Assembly: GCA_019912385.1 (NCBI GenBank)
Contig: JAIOIW010000080.1
Location: 60,330 to 124,329 of the forward strand
DNA length: 64,000 nt
DNA from: Notoacmeibacter sp.
GTDB taxonomy: Bacteria; Pseudomonadota; Alphaproteobacteria; Rhizobiales; Rhizobiaceae
Direction: 5' to 3'
Position 1 is the stretch's first letter; every line of letters begins with the position of its first letter. Both the position numbers and the translations under genes were made by a program. Positions 1 to 7,844 of this stretch are shown piece after piece. Under the pieces are notes generated by a model that was not told the origin of the DNA, made no database searches, and was given only the letters and a program-made list of their open reading frames with translations.

Positions 1-1
1 C

Positions 2-1117
2 GTCTCCTATCTCGACGTGAAGGCCGATTTCTCGGGCACGATCTTCCTGCGCATGCTGCGCTACCATGCCGGACGTGGCACACCGATCCGCATCTTGCTC
101 ACCGATATCCTTGAGCGCGAGAAGGATCGCGCTCCGCTGGAACAGCTCGCCGCCGACTATCCCAATGTGCAATTGCAGGCATTCGCGTGGGATCCGCCGC
201 GCGGCGCCGATGTGGAAGACAAGGCCGCGCGCTATCACCGCACTAACCACGTCAAGATGCTGGCGACGCTGTCGCGGCAGCCGGGGGCCACGCGGGCGAT
301 CGTCGGCGGCCGCAATATCCATGACGGGTTCCTCTTTCCCGAAGCCGTCGACCTGTCCGCCTACCCCGAGTTGCAGAACTACGGAGAGCCCGGCCAGCTC
401 TCCCTCAACTATTTTGCGACCTATCACGATTTCGAAGTGGAACTGACCGGCGACCGGGCGGTCCGCACGCTCGCCGCGCACCTGTCGACGCTGTGGCAGC
501 GCGACGCCGCGACCAACGTCGTCCGCCCGTTCACCATCTCGGTAGAGAAACCCCGCGCCCCGGCAGCGGGCGTCCGCCACTTCATCTCCACGCCCTACGA
601 GGACAATCAGGCGCTCGAAAACTGGTATGTCGAACTGATCGACAATGCCCGCCAATCGATCGAGATCGTCACGCCCTATCTCAATCCCCCGGCGCCGGTC
701 GCCGCTGCGCTGGAACGCGCCCATGACCGCGGCGTGCGCGTCACCATTGCCGCACGCGTCAATCTGAAGGGCGACTTCGGCGGTAAGCTCCTGACCGAAT
801 TGAACAAGCTGTTTGTCGAAAAATATGCCGGCAAGTTCGAGATGTACGAGTTCAAGGCACCAAAAGTGGTCCTTCATGCAAAGATGATGATGATCGACGG
901 CAGGCTCTCGGTCACGGGCTCCGTCAACCTCAATCACCGCAGCTTCCTGCTCGACAGCGAAAACGGCCTGGTAGTCCTCGACGAGGCATTCTACCGGCGC
1001 ATGAAAAAAGTGTTCGATCGCTATATCGCGCGATCCGACCGCCTTGGCCCGGATGTCGCGATCCAGGCCGGCTACCGCCTCCTGCTCGGCTCGCAACTGC
1101 TGCTGAACGCGTTGTAG
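2..1117 (+). CDS. Phospholipase D-family protein (cardiolipin synthase-like), 5' end missing
   Basis: The frame is open to the left window edge, so the true start lies outside; a GTG at 17 is internal. Two PLD (HKD) domains are visible. The first is degenerate around NHVKMLA followed by GGRNIHDGF. The second is canonical: LHAKMMMIDG followed by TGSVNLNHRS. Such proteins transfer phosphatidyl groups, for example in cardiolipin synthesis, or hydrolyse phosphodiester bonds, usually at the membrane. The visible part has no clear membrane helix; one could be in the missing N-terminus. A 7-bp stem (CCCGGTT/AACCGGG) follows the stop at 1126-1151 and could end transcription, although no T-run follows. 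The family assignment is firm; the substrate is not known. Confidence 0.85.
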   Translation, partial: VSYLDVKADFSGTIFLRMLRYHAGRGTPIRILLTDILEREKDRAPLEQLAADYPNVQLQAFAWDPPRGADVEDKAARYHRTNHVKMLATLSRQPGATRAIVGGRNIHDGFLFPEAVDLSAYPELQNYGEPGQLSLNYFATYHDFEVELTGDRAVRTLAAHLSTLWQRDAATNVVRPFTISVEKPRAPAAGVRHFISTPYEDNQALENWYVELIDNARQSIEIVTPYLNPPAPVAAALERAHDRGVRVTIAARVNLKGDFGGKLLTELNKLFVEKYAGKFEMYEFKAPKVVLHAKMMMIDGRLSVTGSVNLNHRSFLLDSENGLVVLDEAFYRRMKKVFDRYIARSDRLGPDVAIQAGYRLLLGSQLLLNAL

Positions 1118-1119
1118 CA

Positions 1120-1215
1120 ACGAAGCCCGGTTGCAGCGCGCCAGAACCGGGAGGAGCGGACCGGAGCCCGCTCCGTTACTGCAGCATCTCGCCTTGTTGC
1201 CTGAGGGAAACGCCC
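1120..1215 (-). ncRNA. Candidate tracrRNA-like structured RNA antiparallel to cas9
   Basis: Read on the minus strand towards the PLD gene, this intergenic segment contains in order CCCTCAGGCAAC, then AAGGC (1195-1191) followed by GAGATGCTGC, then a stem GGAGCGG/CCGCTCC (1174-1153), then a stem CCCGGTT/AACCGGG (1151-1126). Known tracrRNAs have an anti-repeat directly followed by AAGGC, a small nexus stem and one or two terminal hairpins, so the order matches. If correct, the matching CRISPR repeat should begin GTTGCCTGAGGG (the plus-strand bases at 1196-1207). This is inference: AAGGC alone can occur by chance, the nexus stem is short, no promoter was identified and no array is present to confirm the pairing. 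Confidence 0.28.
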
Positions 1216-1258
1216 CTTTTCCGGTAGCGCCACGGTAACACCGGCGCGTCCGGCGTGA

Positions 1259-1291
1259 ATGGTGCGATCGCGTATTACGCGATCGCACCAT
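1259..1291. repeat. 33-bp near-perfect palindrome upstream of cas9
   Basis: Two 15-nt arms, ATGGTGCGATCGCGT and its exact reverse complement, flank a 3-nt ATT centre. The palindrome ends 58 nt before the cas9 ATG. No T-run follows on either strand, so it is a poor intrinsic terminator. Length and perfection suggest an operator for a dimeric regulator, or the 5' hairpin of an RNA transcribed away from cas9. It lies between cas9 and the candidate tracrRNA, where a shared divergent control region would be expected. Confidence 0.7.
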
Positions 1292-1349
1292 GGCCTGCGC
1301 GACGCGGACGCGCCTATTCTGACCCGGGCTCCGCAGCCGGAGGATCGTT

Positions 1350-3605
1350 ATGACAATCACATTTGCATTCGATCTCGGCACGGCGTCCATCGGCGCGGCG
1401 GTTATCCACATCCCCTGCGCGAAGACCGCCGCGCCGGCCATATTATGGACCGGCATACGCAAATTCGACGATCCGGTGCGCCGGGCCGCGTCCGATCGCG
1501 TCGCCGAGAGACAACGCCAGAACCGCTATATCAAGCGCAGGCGTGCGCGCCTGAAGGCATTCGCGGCCCTTCTTCGCAACGCGGCATTACTGCCGGCGGA
1601 CCCTGCGGAGCGGACCGCTTTCGACGCGCTGGACCCTTACGAATTGCGCGCGTGCGGCCTCGACCGGCCACTCACCCGCCACGAGTTCGGGCGTGTGCTG
1701 TGGCATCTTCACAAGCATCGTTTCCGACGTCAGGGCGTCCCGCCAGGCGCCATTTGCCAACAGAGCGGGGAACCGGATACCTGGCGCACCTACGGCGAAT
1801 ATTTGTGGAACCGCCATCGCGGATCGCCGCGCACGCGCAAGGCGGTTCGCCAGCGCCGCCATTTGCTCGCCGGCGGGCAAGCCGCCCGCGCCGCGACACG
1901 TGACGAGATCCTTCACGAATTCGACGCGCTCGCGGCCGCGCAAGATCGGTTCCGTCCCGGCATCCTGCCGGACGAGTTGTACCTCGAGATTCGGTCCGCA
2001 TTGACGTCGGACGCCCCGGTCGGCGGCCCGGCGAAAGGAAGGAAGGGCGCACGCAATGCCGCGGTCGCCGCGTTCCTGAGAGAATTGCGGCCGCTCGCAA
2101 ACGCAATGGCCGCCAGGTTCGGCGCTCCGGATTGTATCGCCGTGGAGGACGCGATCGGCTGCGGCGGCCGGGACCGCGGCGCCAGCGCTGCAGCCAGGCG
2201 GGAAACGGCACGTCTGAAAGCCGAGCTCGCCGGACTTGGCATGACGCCGTCGCGCGATCATGTCCTTCGCCTGCGGCTTTACCATCGCCAGGCGGCCGCC
2301 GCCGCCGGCGAACCGGTTTGTCCGTATAGCGGCGAGCGGATCACCCTCGCCGGCCTGTTCGCCGCGGACATCGAAATCGATCACGTCGTGCCCAGTGCCT
2401 GGGGCGGCGAAAATGGTGACGACAACCTCGTGCTGTGCACCGCCGCCTCCAATCGCGCGAAGGGCGCGCAAACCCCTATTGCCGCTTTCGGCCACACTTC
2501 CGCCTGGAGCCGGATCGAGGAAAGGGCAAGCCTCCTGCCGCCGGACCTCAAGGCGTCCTTCATGCTGCGCGACACGCAACGGTTCCCGACAACTGGAACG
2601 GGAGCGAGAAGCGCGCATGACATGGGCCGGATTTCTAAAGCGGCCTGGTCGTTCTTTTCCGCACGCTGGCCTGGCGCCAGGCAGATCGCGGTTTCTCCTC
2701 TTGCCGTCGCTGCGGCCCGGGAGCGGCTCCGGATCGAATCCGGCGCCTGTCTGTCCGTCAAGAACCGCCATGACCACCGACACCATGCGCTCGACGCCAT
2801 GCTTGCCGGTCTTGCCGTTGCCGACCGTCTGCCAGCCTTCCCAGCCATCATCGATGCCACCGCGCGCGCCAACGTCACCACGCGCCCGTTGCGCCAGAAG
2901 AAAGGCCGCCTGGTTGCGGAAACGATCTATGGCCGAGCGCGGGACAGCGATGCCGCGCGTGGAAACTGCGTCTACCGCAAGCCTCTCGAAATGCTGACGA
3001 AAAGCGAGCTGCGCGCCATACGGGACAAGCGGCTGAGACAAGACCTTACCGCATTCACGGATGGCAAGGATGCAAAGGGGCTTTCCGCGCACTTGCACGC
3101 TTTCTCGACCAGCCGCGCCATCCACCGTGTACGTCTCGTACGCCGGATGTCCGGTGCGGTCGGCGCCCTGGGTGATCCCTCGCGCATGCTCGTGCCGGCC
3201 GGCAACCACCATATCGATATCGTCGCGCTCCGCGACGGCCGCTGGGTGGCCTTCGGGGCGACGCGCCTGGAGGTGAACCAGCCGGGATTCCGGCCCCGTT
3301 GGGAGCGCGAGCGCGTTGGCGGCAAGCTGGTCATGCGCCTGCACCACGGCGACGCGCTGGAAATCGATGATGAACACGGGGCCCGGACAATTAGGACAGT
3401 CCACCGGCTTTGCGCCAGCAACGGCTACCTCTATCTCGCTGCGCCGCACGAAGGCGGGCCGCTGGCCATGCGGCACGCGAAGCCCGATGATCCCTTCCGC
3501 TGGGATATGGTGAACGCGGAGGGTTTGCGCCGCCGCTGCGCCCGCGCGGTCGAGATGCGCTTGACGGGAGAGTGCGTTCCCCGCCGCAGCAATGTCGTTG
3601 CGTGA
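1350..3605 (+). CDS. cas9: Compact Cas9-family RNA-guided endonuclease, orphan
   Basis: This 751-aa protein has the Cas9 domain order. RuvC-I is at the extreme N-terminus (FDLGTASIG, D8), followed by an arginine-rich bridge helix (about 50-72), a short REC-like region (about 75-255) and RuvC-II (IAVED, E266). The linker LRLRLYHRQ leads to an HNH domain (CPYSG at 324-328, IEIDHVVP with D344-H345, N368). RuvC-III is RHHALDAM (H479, D482), and a 500-751 region resembles the WED/PAM-interacting lobe of type II-C enzymes. All catalytic residues are present, so RNA-guided DNA cleavage is predicted. It is far shorter than usual Cas9 (about 1000-1400 aa), mostly in REC. It lacks the N-terminal PLMP domain of IscB. 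The start is supported by GGAGGATCGTT before ATG. No cas1, cas2 or array is within the window, and base composition matches the neighbours. Confidence 0.93.
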   Translation: MTITFAFDLGTASIGAAVIHIPCAKTAAPAILWTGIRKFDDPVRRAASDRVAERQRQNRYIKRRRARLKAFAALLRNAALLPADPAERTAFDALDPYELRACGLDRPLTRHEFGRVLWHLHKHRFRRQGVPPGAICQQSGEPDTWRTYGEYLWNRHRGSPRTRKAVRQRRHLLAGGQAARAATRDEILHEFDALAAAQDRFRPGILPDELYLEIRSALTSDAPVGGPAKGRKGARNAAVAAFLRELRPLANAMAARFGAPDCIAVEDAIGCGGRDRGASAAARRETARLKAELAGLGMTPSRDHVLRLRLYHRQAAAAAGEPVCPYSGERITLAGLFAADIEIDHVVPSAWGGENGDDNLVLCTAASNRAKGAQTPIAAFGHTSAWSRIEERASLLPPDLKASFMLRDTQRFPTTGTGARSAHDMGRISKAAWSFFSARWPGARQIAVSPLAVAAARERLRIESGACLSVKNRHDHRHHALDAMLAGLAVADRLPAFPAIIDATARANVTTRPLRQKKGRLVAETIYGRARDSDAARGNCVYRKPLEMLTKSELRAIRDKRLRQDLTAFTDGKDAKGLSAHLHAFSTSRAIHRVRLVRRMSGAVGALGDPSRMLVPAGNHHIDIVALRDGRWVAFGATRLEVNQPGFRPRWERERVGGKLVMRLHHGDALEIDDEHGARTIRTVHRLCASNGYLYLAAPHEGGPLAMRHAKPDDPFRWDMVNAEGLRRRCARAVEMRLTGECVPRRSNVVA

Positions 3606-3633
3606 GCTGAGACGGGAGTCCGGCCGGCGGAGC

Positions 3634-3676
3634 AGCCGAAGCCCTCGCGAGCTTCGGCTTTCCCCGGAAAAGGGAA
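3634..3676 (+). terminator. Tandem hairpins after cas9
   Basis: A 9-bp perfect stem (AGCCGAAGC at 3634-3642, GCTTCGGCT at 3651-3659) is followed at once by a smaller stem TTCCC/GGGAA (3660-3676). A short CTTT run sits between them. It probably terminates cas9 transcription, but could be the 3' end of a guide-type RNA. The rest of the 374-nt gap to the PilZ gene shows no convincing gene; it becomes AT-richer around 3770-3845. Confidence 0.5.
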
Positions 3677-3979
3677 GAGTCCGACCGGAACAAATTAGTT
3701 TGCGGGCAGACGTGTGGAGCTTATCGCGGCGGCAGGGGGATGGCCCCGATGAAATGCGATTATGGTTAGCGCTGCCGGTTTCCGCGGGTGGCAGGCGATT
3801 TTTCGCAGCCAAAACGATCAAATTCAAACGATCCGTTTAATGCGATCTTGATCGGCGCCCTCCATATTCCCCCCAGCAGCAGGGGTGACGGCAAGTAGCG
3901 AAACCTCGAGCGCATGATGCAGGGCTGCGCTCCGGATGACCGGAATGTGATCTCGAAACCTCGTTTCTGGGACCTGCGG

Positions 3980-4285
3980 ATGCGTGACGATGTACAATTT
4001 GCCTTATGCGACAATTCCGGACTTCTCCCCATCGAGAGGCGGCTGGCTCCGCGATCAAAGGCAGGAATCATCGGATCGATACGTCTGTTCGGCCAGCCCC
4101 CGGAAAAGTGCCTGATCGCGGACATGTCCACCGGCGGCGCGCGGATCCGCCGTTTCTTCGCCGGCAAATTGCCACGGTTTCTCAATATCGAGATCGTTGC
4201 GGGGATCACCGTTCCGGCCAGCGTCGTCTGGGAAGACGACAACTGTATCGGGGTGAAGTTCATCCACACCGTTCGCCACGCCTGA
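3980..4285 (+). CDS. PilZ-domain protein
   Basis: About 101 aa from the ATG at 3980; an upstream in-frame ATG pair at 3914/3917 would give 123 aa, and neither start has a strong ribosome site. The sequence ERRLAPRSKAG followed by IADMSTGGARI and VVWEDDNCIGVKFI matches the PilZ fold, a c-di-GMP-binding or PilZ-like adaptor domain. The canonical RxxxR and D/NxSxxG motifs are recognisable as RRLAPR and DMSTGG, so ligand binding is possible. It is a stand-alone single-domain protein in the same direction as cas9 but 374 nt away, so co-transcription is doubtful. Several c-di-GMP turnover enzymes lie elsewhere in the window. Confidence 0.7.
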   Translation: MRDDVQFALCDNSGLLPIERRLAPRSKAGIIGSIRLFGQPPEKCLIADMSTGGARIRRFFAGKLPRFLNIEIVAGITVPASVVWEDDNCIGVKFIHTVRHA

Positions 4286-4343
4286 CTGGCAGCGGATCGC
4301 GTCGATGCCTGAAAGAGAGCTTGCCCGATCGCCGCGTGACCCG

Positions 4344-4862
4344 TCAGCTTTCCGCCTTTTCCAGCACGGCCAGCAGGCCTTCTAGCAGCGCGGTCGGCGT
4401 TGGCGGGCAGCCGGGGATGTGCAGGTCGACCGGCACGACCGACGAGACGCCGCCGGCGATCGCATAGCTTCCCGCGAAACAGCCGCCGTCGCGCGCGCAG
4501 TCCCCGGCCGCCACGACCCACTTCGGGTCGGGCGTCGCATTCCAGGTCCGCTCCAGCGCCTCGGCCATGTTGCGCGTCACCGGCCCGGTGACCAGAAGCA
4601 CGTCGGCATGGCGCGGCGAAGCGACGAAATGCAGACCGAAGCGTTCCAGGTCGTAGTAGGCGTTGTTCAGCGCGTGGATTTCCAGTTCGCAGCCATTGCA
4701 CGAACCCGCATCGATCTGCCGGATCGAAAGACTGCGGCCAAGCCGCTGCCGGGCCGCCTTGCCGACGGCGTTTCCGAGTTCCTCCAGCGCGACATCAGAT
4801 GACGCCGGCGCCTTTTCGGTCAGCGGGCTGCGGATGAGACCGCGAAGCAGGAATCGTCGCAT
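4344..4862 (-). CDS. hyfI: Hydrogenase-4 component I / NuoB-like [4Fe-4S] subunit
   Basis: 172 aa. The start at 4862 follows AGGAGG 3-4 nt upstream; a longer open frame continues upstream but lacks homology. The cysteines ligating the N2-type [4Fe-4S] cluster are present: CNGCE, then GDCARDGGCF, then GCPPTP. This small subunit passes electrons within the peripheral arm of complex I-related and group 4 hydrogenase-related complexes. It is the last gene of the six-gene complex, 8 nt after the large-subunit gene. The name is by homology; the complex as a whole looks like the Ehr type (see the large subunit). Confidence 0.85.
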   Translation of the reverse strand: MRRFLLRGLIRSPLTEKAPASSDVALEELGNAVGKAARQRLGRSLSIRQIDAGSCNGCELEIHALNNAYYDLERFGLHFVASPRHADVLLVTGPVTRNMAEALERTWNATPDPKWVVAAGDCARDGGCFAGSYAIAGGVSSVVPVDLHIPGCPPTPTALLEGLLAVLEKAES

Positions 4863-4870
4863 GGTCCCTC

Positions 4871-6382
4871 CTACAGGTCGTGCCCGGAATACGAGCAGTT
4901 GAAGGATTTGTTGCACAGCGGGAAGTCGGCGATGATGTTGCCCTCGATCACCGCTTCCAGCAGCGGCCATTGGAACCAGGAAGGGTCGCGCAGATGGCAG
5001 CGCGCGATTCCGCCCCTGGCGTTGATGGCGACCCAGGCGAGGATGTCGCCGCGAAATCCCTCCACAAGCCCCAGTCCCTCGCGGGCCTCGGCAGGTGCGG
5101 GCAATCCCGCCATGACCGGACCCTCGGGCATATGTGCGAGACATTGTTCGATCAGCGAAAGGCTCTGGCGAACTTCCCCGATGCGGATCCAGACCCGCGC
5201 ATTGACGTCGCCGTCATCGCGCGCCGGCACCTCGAATGACAGTTCGTCATAGGGCGCATAGGCGAGATCGCGGCGCGTGTCGAAATCGCGCCCGGAGGCG
5301 CGGCCGACGAATCCGCCGGCGCCGAAACGCGCGGCCAGCGCCGGATCGAGCCTGCCGGTCGCCACGGTCCGGTCCAGCAGCGACGCCGTGTTGTCGTAGA
5401 GTTCGACCAGTTCGTCAAACGGCGCGCGGATGGATGCCACGAGCATGCGCAGTTCGGCCACGCCTTCGCGCGTGAGGTCGCGGCTGACGCCGCCCGGAAC
5501 GATCCGGTCGCGCATGAAGCGATGGCCAAAGCAGGCGGCGGCGCCACGCAGTACCCGCTCGCGCAACACGCCGCAATGGGCGAGCATCATCGCAAACGCC
5601 GCATCGTTGCAGATCGCTCCGATGTCGCCGAGATGGTTGGCCAGCCGCTCCAGTTCCGCCATCAGCGCGCGCAGCCAGAGCGCCCGGCGCGGAACCTCCA
5701 CCCCCAGCGCGGCCTCGACGGCCTGCGCATAGGCCCAGCCATAGGCAACCGTGCTGTCGCCCGAGATACGGGCGGCAAGTTCCGCCCCACGCGTAATCGT
5801 GGCGCCCTGCATCAGTCGGTCGACGCCCTTGTGGACATAGCCGAGGCGCTCTTCCAGCCGCACCACCGTCTCGCCCTGGGCGGTGAACCGGAAATGGCCG
5901 GGCTCGATGATGCCGGCATGGACGGGGCCGACGGGCACCTGGTGCAGGCTCTCACCTTCCACCGGCAGGAACGGATAGTCATGAGGCCCACCCGCCGGCT
6001 GTTCCTTCCCGAGCGGATGGGAGATCGGCCAGCGGCCATGGTCGAGCCATGGCCGGCCGTCCGGCGCGTCCGCCGGCTCCAGGCCGTGAAGATCGCGAAT
6101 GGCGCGTTCCAGCCGCTGGGCCGGCGCATGCAGGCGTCCAACGGACGGAAACGTCCTGCCGCGCGCGCCGAGGCTGATGATTCCGACCGTCCCGGCCTCG
6201 CGATTGTGCAATGCCATGTGGACCGTGCTGCCATGTGCCCACAAACCCGTCAGCGTCAGTAAGCCGCTCGCCGCATCGCCCGCCGCCTGCTCCCATTGTG
6301 CGGCCGTCACCTTGCGTCGCGGCATCGCTTCCTTGCGGAAGGTCTTAGGCGCGGTATCGATCATGTCGGGGATTTGCGGCAT
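4871..6382 (-). CDS. hyfG: Hydrogenase-4 component G / NuoCD-like large subunit without Ni ligands
   Basis: 503 aa combining a NuoC-like N-terminal part (to about 140) with a NuoD/[NiFe] large-subunit-like part (LEERLGYVHKGVDRLMQG, then ERLANHLGDIG). In true group 4 hydrogenases an RxCGxC motif follows the first of these; here it is RISGDS (205-210), both cysteines replaced by serine. The C-terminal DPCxxC motif is also not intact: the end reads LCNKSFNCSYSGHDL. Loss of the four Ni-Fe thiolates argues against hydrogenase activity and places the protein with the energy-converting hydrogenase-related (Ehr) complexes, whose substrate is unknown. It follows hyfF with a 10-nt gap. Confidence 0.82.
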   Translation of the reverse strand: MPQIPDMIDTAPKTFRKEAMPRRKVTAAQWEQAAGDAASGLLTLTGLWAHGSTVHMALHNREAGTVGIISLGARGRTFPSVGRLHAPAQRLERAIRDLHGLEPADAPDGRPWLDHGRWPISHPLGKEQPAGGPHDYPFLPVEGESLHQVPVGPVHAGIIEPGHFRFTAQGETVVRLEERLGYVHKGVDRLMQGATITRGAELAARISGDSTVAYGWAYAQAVEAALGVEVPRRALWLRALMAELERLANHLGDIGAICNDAAFAMMLAHCGVLRERVLRGAAACFGHRFMRDRIVPGGVSRDLTREGVAELRMLVASIRAPFDELVELYDNTASLLDRTVATGRLDPALAARFGAGGFVGRASGRDFDTRRDLAYAPYDELSFEVPARDDGDVNARVWIRIGEVRQSLSLIEQCLAHMPEGPVMAGLPAPAEAREGLGLVEGFRGDILAWVAINARGGIARCHLRDPSWFQWPLLEAVIEGNIIADFPLCNKSFNCSYSGHDL

Positions 6383-6392
6383 TCGCTCAACC

Positions 6393-7844
6393 TCAACCCA
6401 GCAGCCGCGCGACGGCCTGGAACCATGCCACCATCGGCCCCGGCATGTAGACGCCTGCGATCAGCACAATGGCCATATGCGCATAGAGCGGCACGAACGA
6501 CGCCTGCGCCGGACGCATTTCCCCGGTCGGCTCACCGAAAATGAAGCCCGTCAGCCGCATCAGCAGCGCGCCGAAGGCGACCAGCAGGCCGAACACCAGC
6601 ACCAGCGCCAGCACGGGCGAGCGCGCGAAGGTTGAACTGACGATCAGGAACTCGCTCATGAACACGCCGAAGGGCGGCATACCGGCAATCGCCAGCACGC
6701 CGAGCGCCAGCCCCCATCCGAGCACCGGATGGCTCTGCGTCAGCCCCCGGATGTCGGCGATTTTCTGCGTGCCCTTGATCTGCGTGACATGGCCGACCGA
6801 GAAGAAGATCGCCGATTTCGTCAGGCTGTGCATCACCATGTGCAGCAGGCCGGCGAAATTGGCCAGCGGCCCGCCCATGCCGAAGGCAAAGACGATGATG
6901 CCCATATGCTCGATCGACGAATAGGCGAACAGCCGCTTTATGTCGCGGCGCCGGTAGAGCATGAAGGCGGCGAAAACCAGCGACAGAAGCCCCATGCCGA
7001 CCATCAGCGGCCCCGGCGCCAACGCCTCGGGATGCGCCGCCATCAGCATCTTGAAACGCAGCACGGCATAGAGCGCGACGTTGAGCAGCAGCCCCGACAG
7101 CACCGCCGAGATCGGCGTCGGGCCTTCCGCATGCGCGTCGGGCAGCCAGGCGTGCAGCGGCGCAAGACCGACCTTCGTGCCGTAACCCAGCAGCAGGAAC
7201 ACGAAGGCGAGGTTCAGGAGCGAGGCATCGAATTCGCCGGCCCGCGACATCAGTTGCGTCCAGACCATCGCCGCGGTGCCTTCGCCGAGGACCGGCTGCG
7301 CCGTGACATAGACAAGGATGGTGCCGAACAGCGCCAGCGCGATGCCGACAGAACCGAGGATGAAATATTTCCACGCCGCCTCCAGCGCTTCATGCGTCCG
7401 GTAGATGCCGACCATCAGCACGGTGGTCAGCGTCGCCAGTTCGATCGCCACCCACATCAGCCCGATATTGTTGGAAACCAGCGCCAGGTTCATGCCGAAC
7501 ATCATGAGCTGATACATTGCGTGGTAGAACCGTACGTGGGTCGGCGTCAGCCGCCCGGTCTCGATCTCGTGGCCGATATAACTTGCCGAAAACGTCGCGG
7601 CCGTGAAGCCGACAAAGGTGTTGAGCACGATGAAGACGATGTTGAGATCGTCGATCAGCAGGTAGTCGCCGGGCGCCGGCCTGTCGACCGCGAACAAGGC
7701 CAGCGCGGCGAGCAGTGTCGCCAGGCTCGCCAGCATGTTCAGCCGGGCGGTCAGGCGGTAACCGGGCAACACGGCCAGCAGCGCCGCCGAAATGGCGGGT
7801 ATGGCGAGGACCAGCACGGTCGGATCGAAGCCGGACGGGTTCAT
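6393..7844 (-). CDS. hyfF: Hydrogenase-4 component F-like proton-pumping membrane subunit
   Basis: 483 aa, polytopic, of the NuoL/M/N-Mrp antiporter-like family. The core carries the expected charged residues of the proton channel (for example ELATLTT, GTKVGLAPLHAWLPDAHAEGPTP and DIKRLFAYSSIEHMG). Such subunits couple redox chemistry in the peripheral arm to ion translocation. The gene begins inside the end of hyfE (4-nt ATGA overlap), indicating translational coupling. HyfF and NuoM/N-like proteins are close relatives, so the component letter rests partly on operon order. Confidence 0.85.
   Translation of the reverse strand: MNPSGFDPTVLVLAIPAISAALLAVLPGYRLTARLNMLASLATLLAALALFAVDRPAPGDYLLIDDLNIVFIVLNTFVGFTAATFSASYIGHEIETGRLTPTHVRFYHAMYQLMMFGMNLALVSNNIGLMWVAIELATLTTVLMVGIYRTHEALEAAWKYFILGSVGIALALFGTILVYVTAQPVLGEGTAAMVWTQLMSRAGEFDASLLNLAFVFLLLGYGTKVGLAPLHAWLPDAHAEGPTPISAVLSGLLLNVALYAVLRFKMLMAAHPEALAPGPLMVGMGLLSLVFAAFMLYRRRDIKRLFAYSSIEHMGIIVFAFGMGGPLANFAGLLHMVMHSLTKSAIFFSVGHVTQIKGTQKIADIRGLTQSHPVLGWGLALGVLAIAGMPPFGVFMSEFLIVSSTFARSPVLALVLVFGLLVAFGALLMRLTGFIFGEPTGEMRPAQASFVPLYAHMAIVLIAGVYMPGPMVAWFQAVARLLG

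Noticed and set aside
1350..3605. IscB rather than Cas9
   Set aside because: RuvC-I begins at residue 5 with no N-terminal PLMP domain, and the protein has a REC-like segment and a long C-terminal lobe, so it groups with Cas9.
1587..3827. A 746-codon open frame on the minus strand covering most of cas9
   Set aside because: GC-rich codon shadow of cas9; no domain resemblance, and the plus-strand frame has complete Cas9 motifs.
1118..3979. CRISPR array beside cas9
   Set aside because: I looked for direct repeats with regular spacers on both flanks and found none; only inverted repeats are present.
4871..6382. A functional [NiFe] hydrogenase large subunit
   Set aside because: The L1 motif reads RISGDS and the L2 motif is incomplete, so Ni-Fe binding is not supported.
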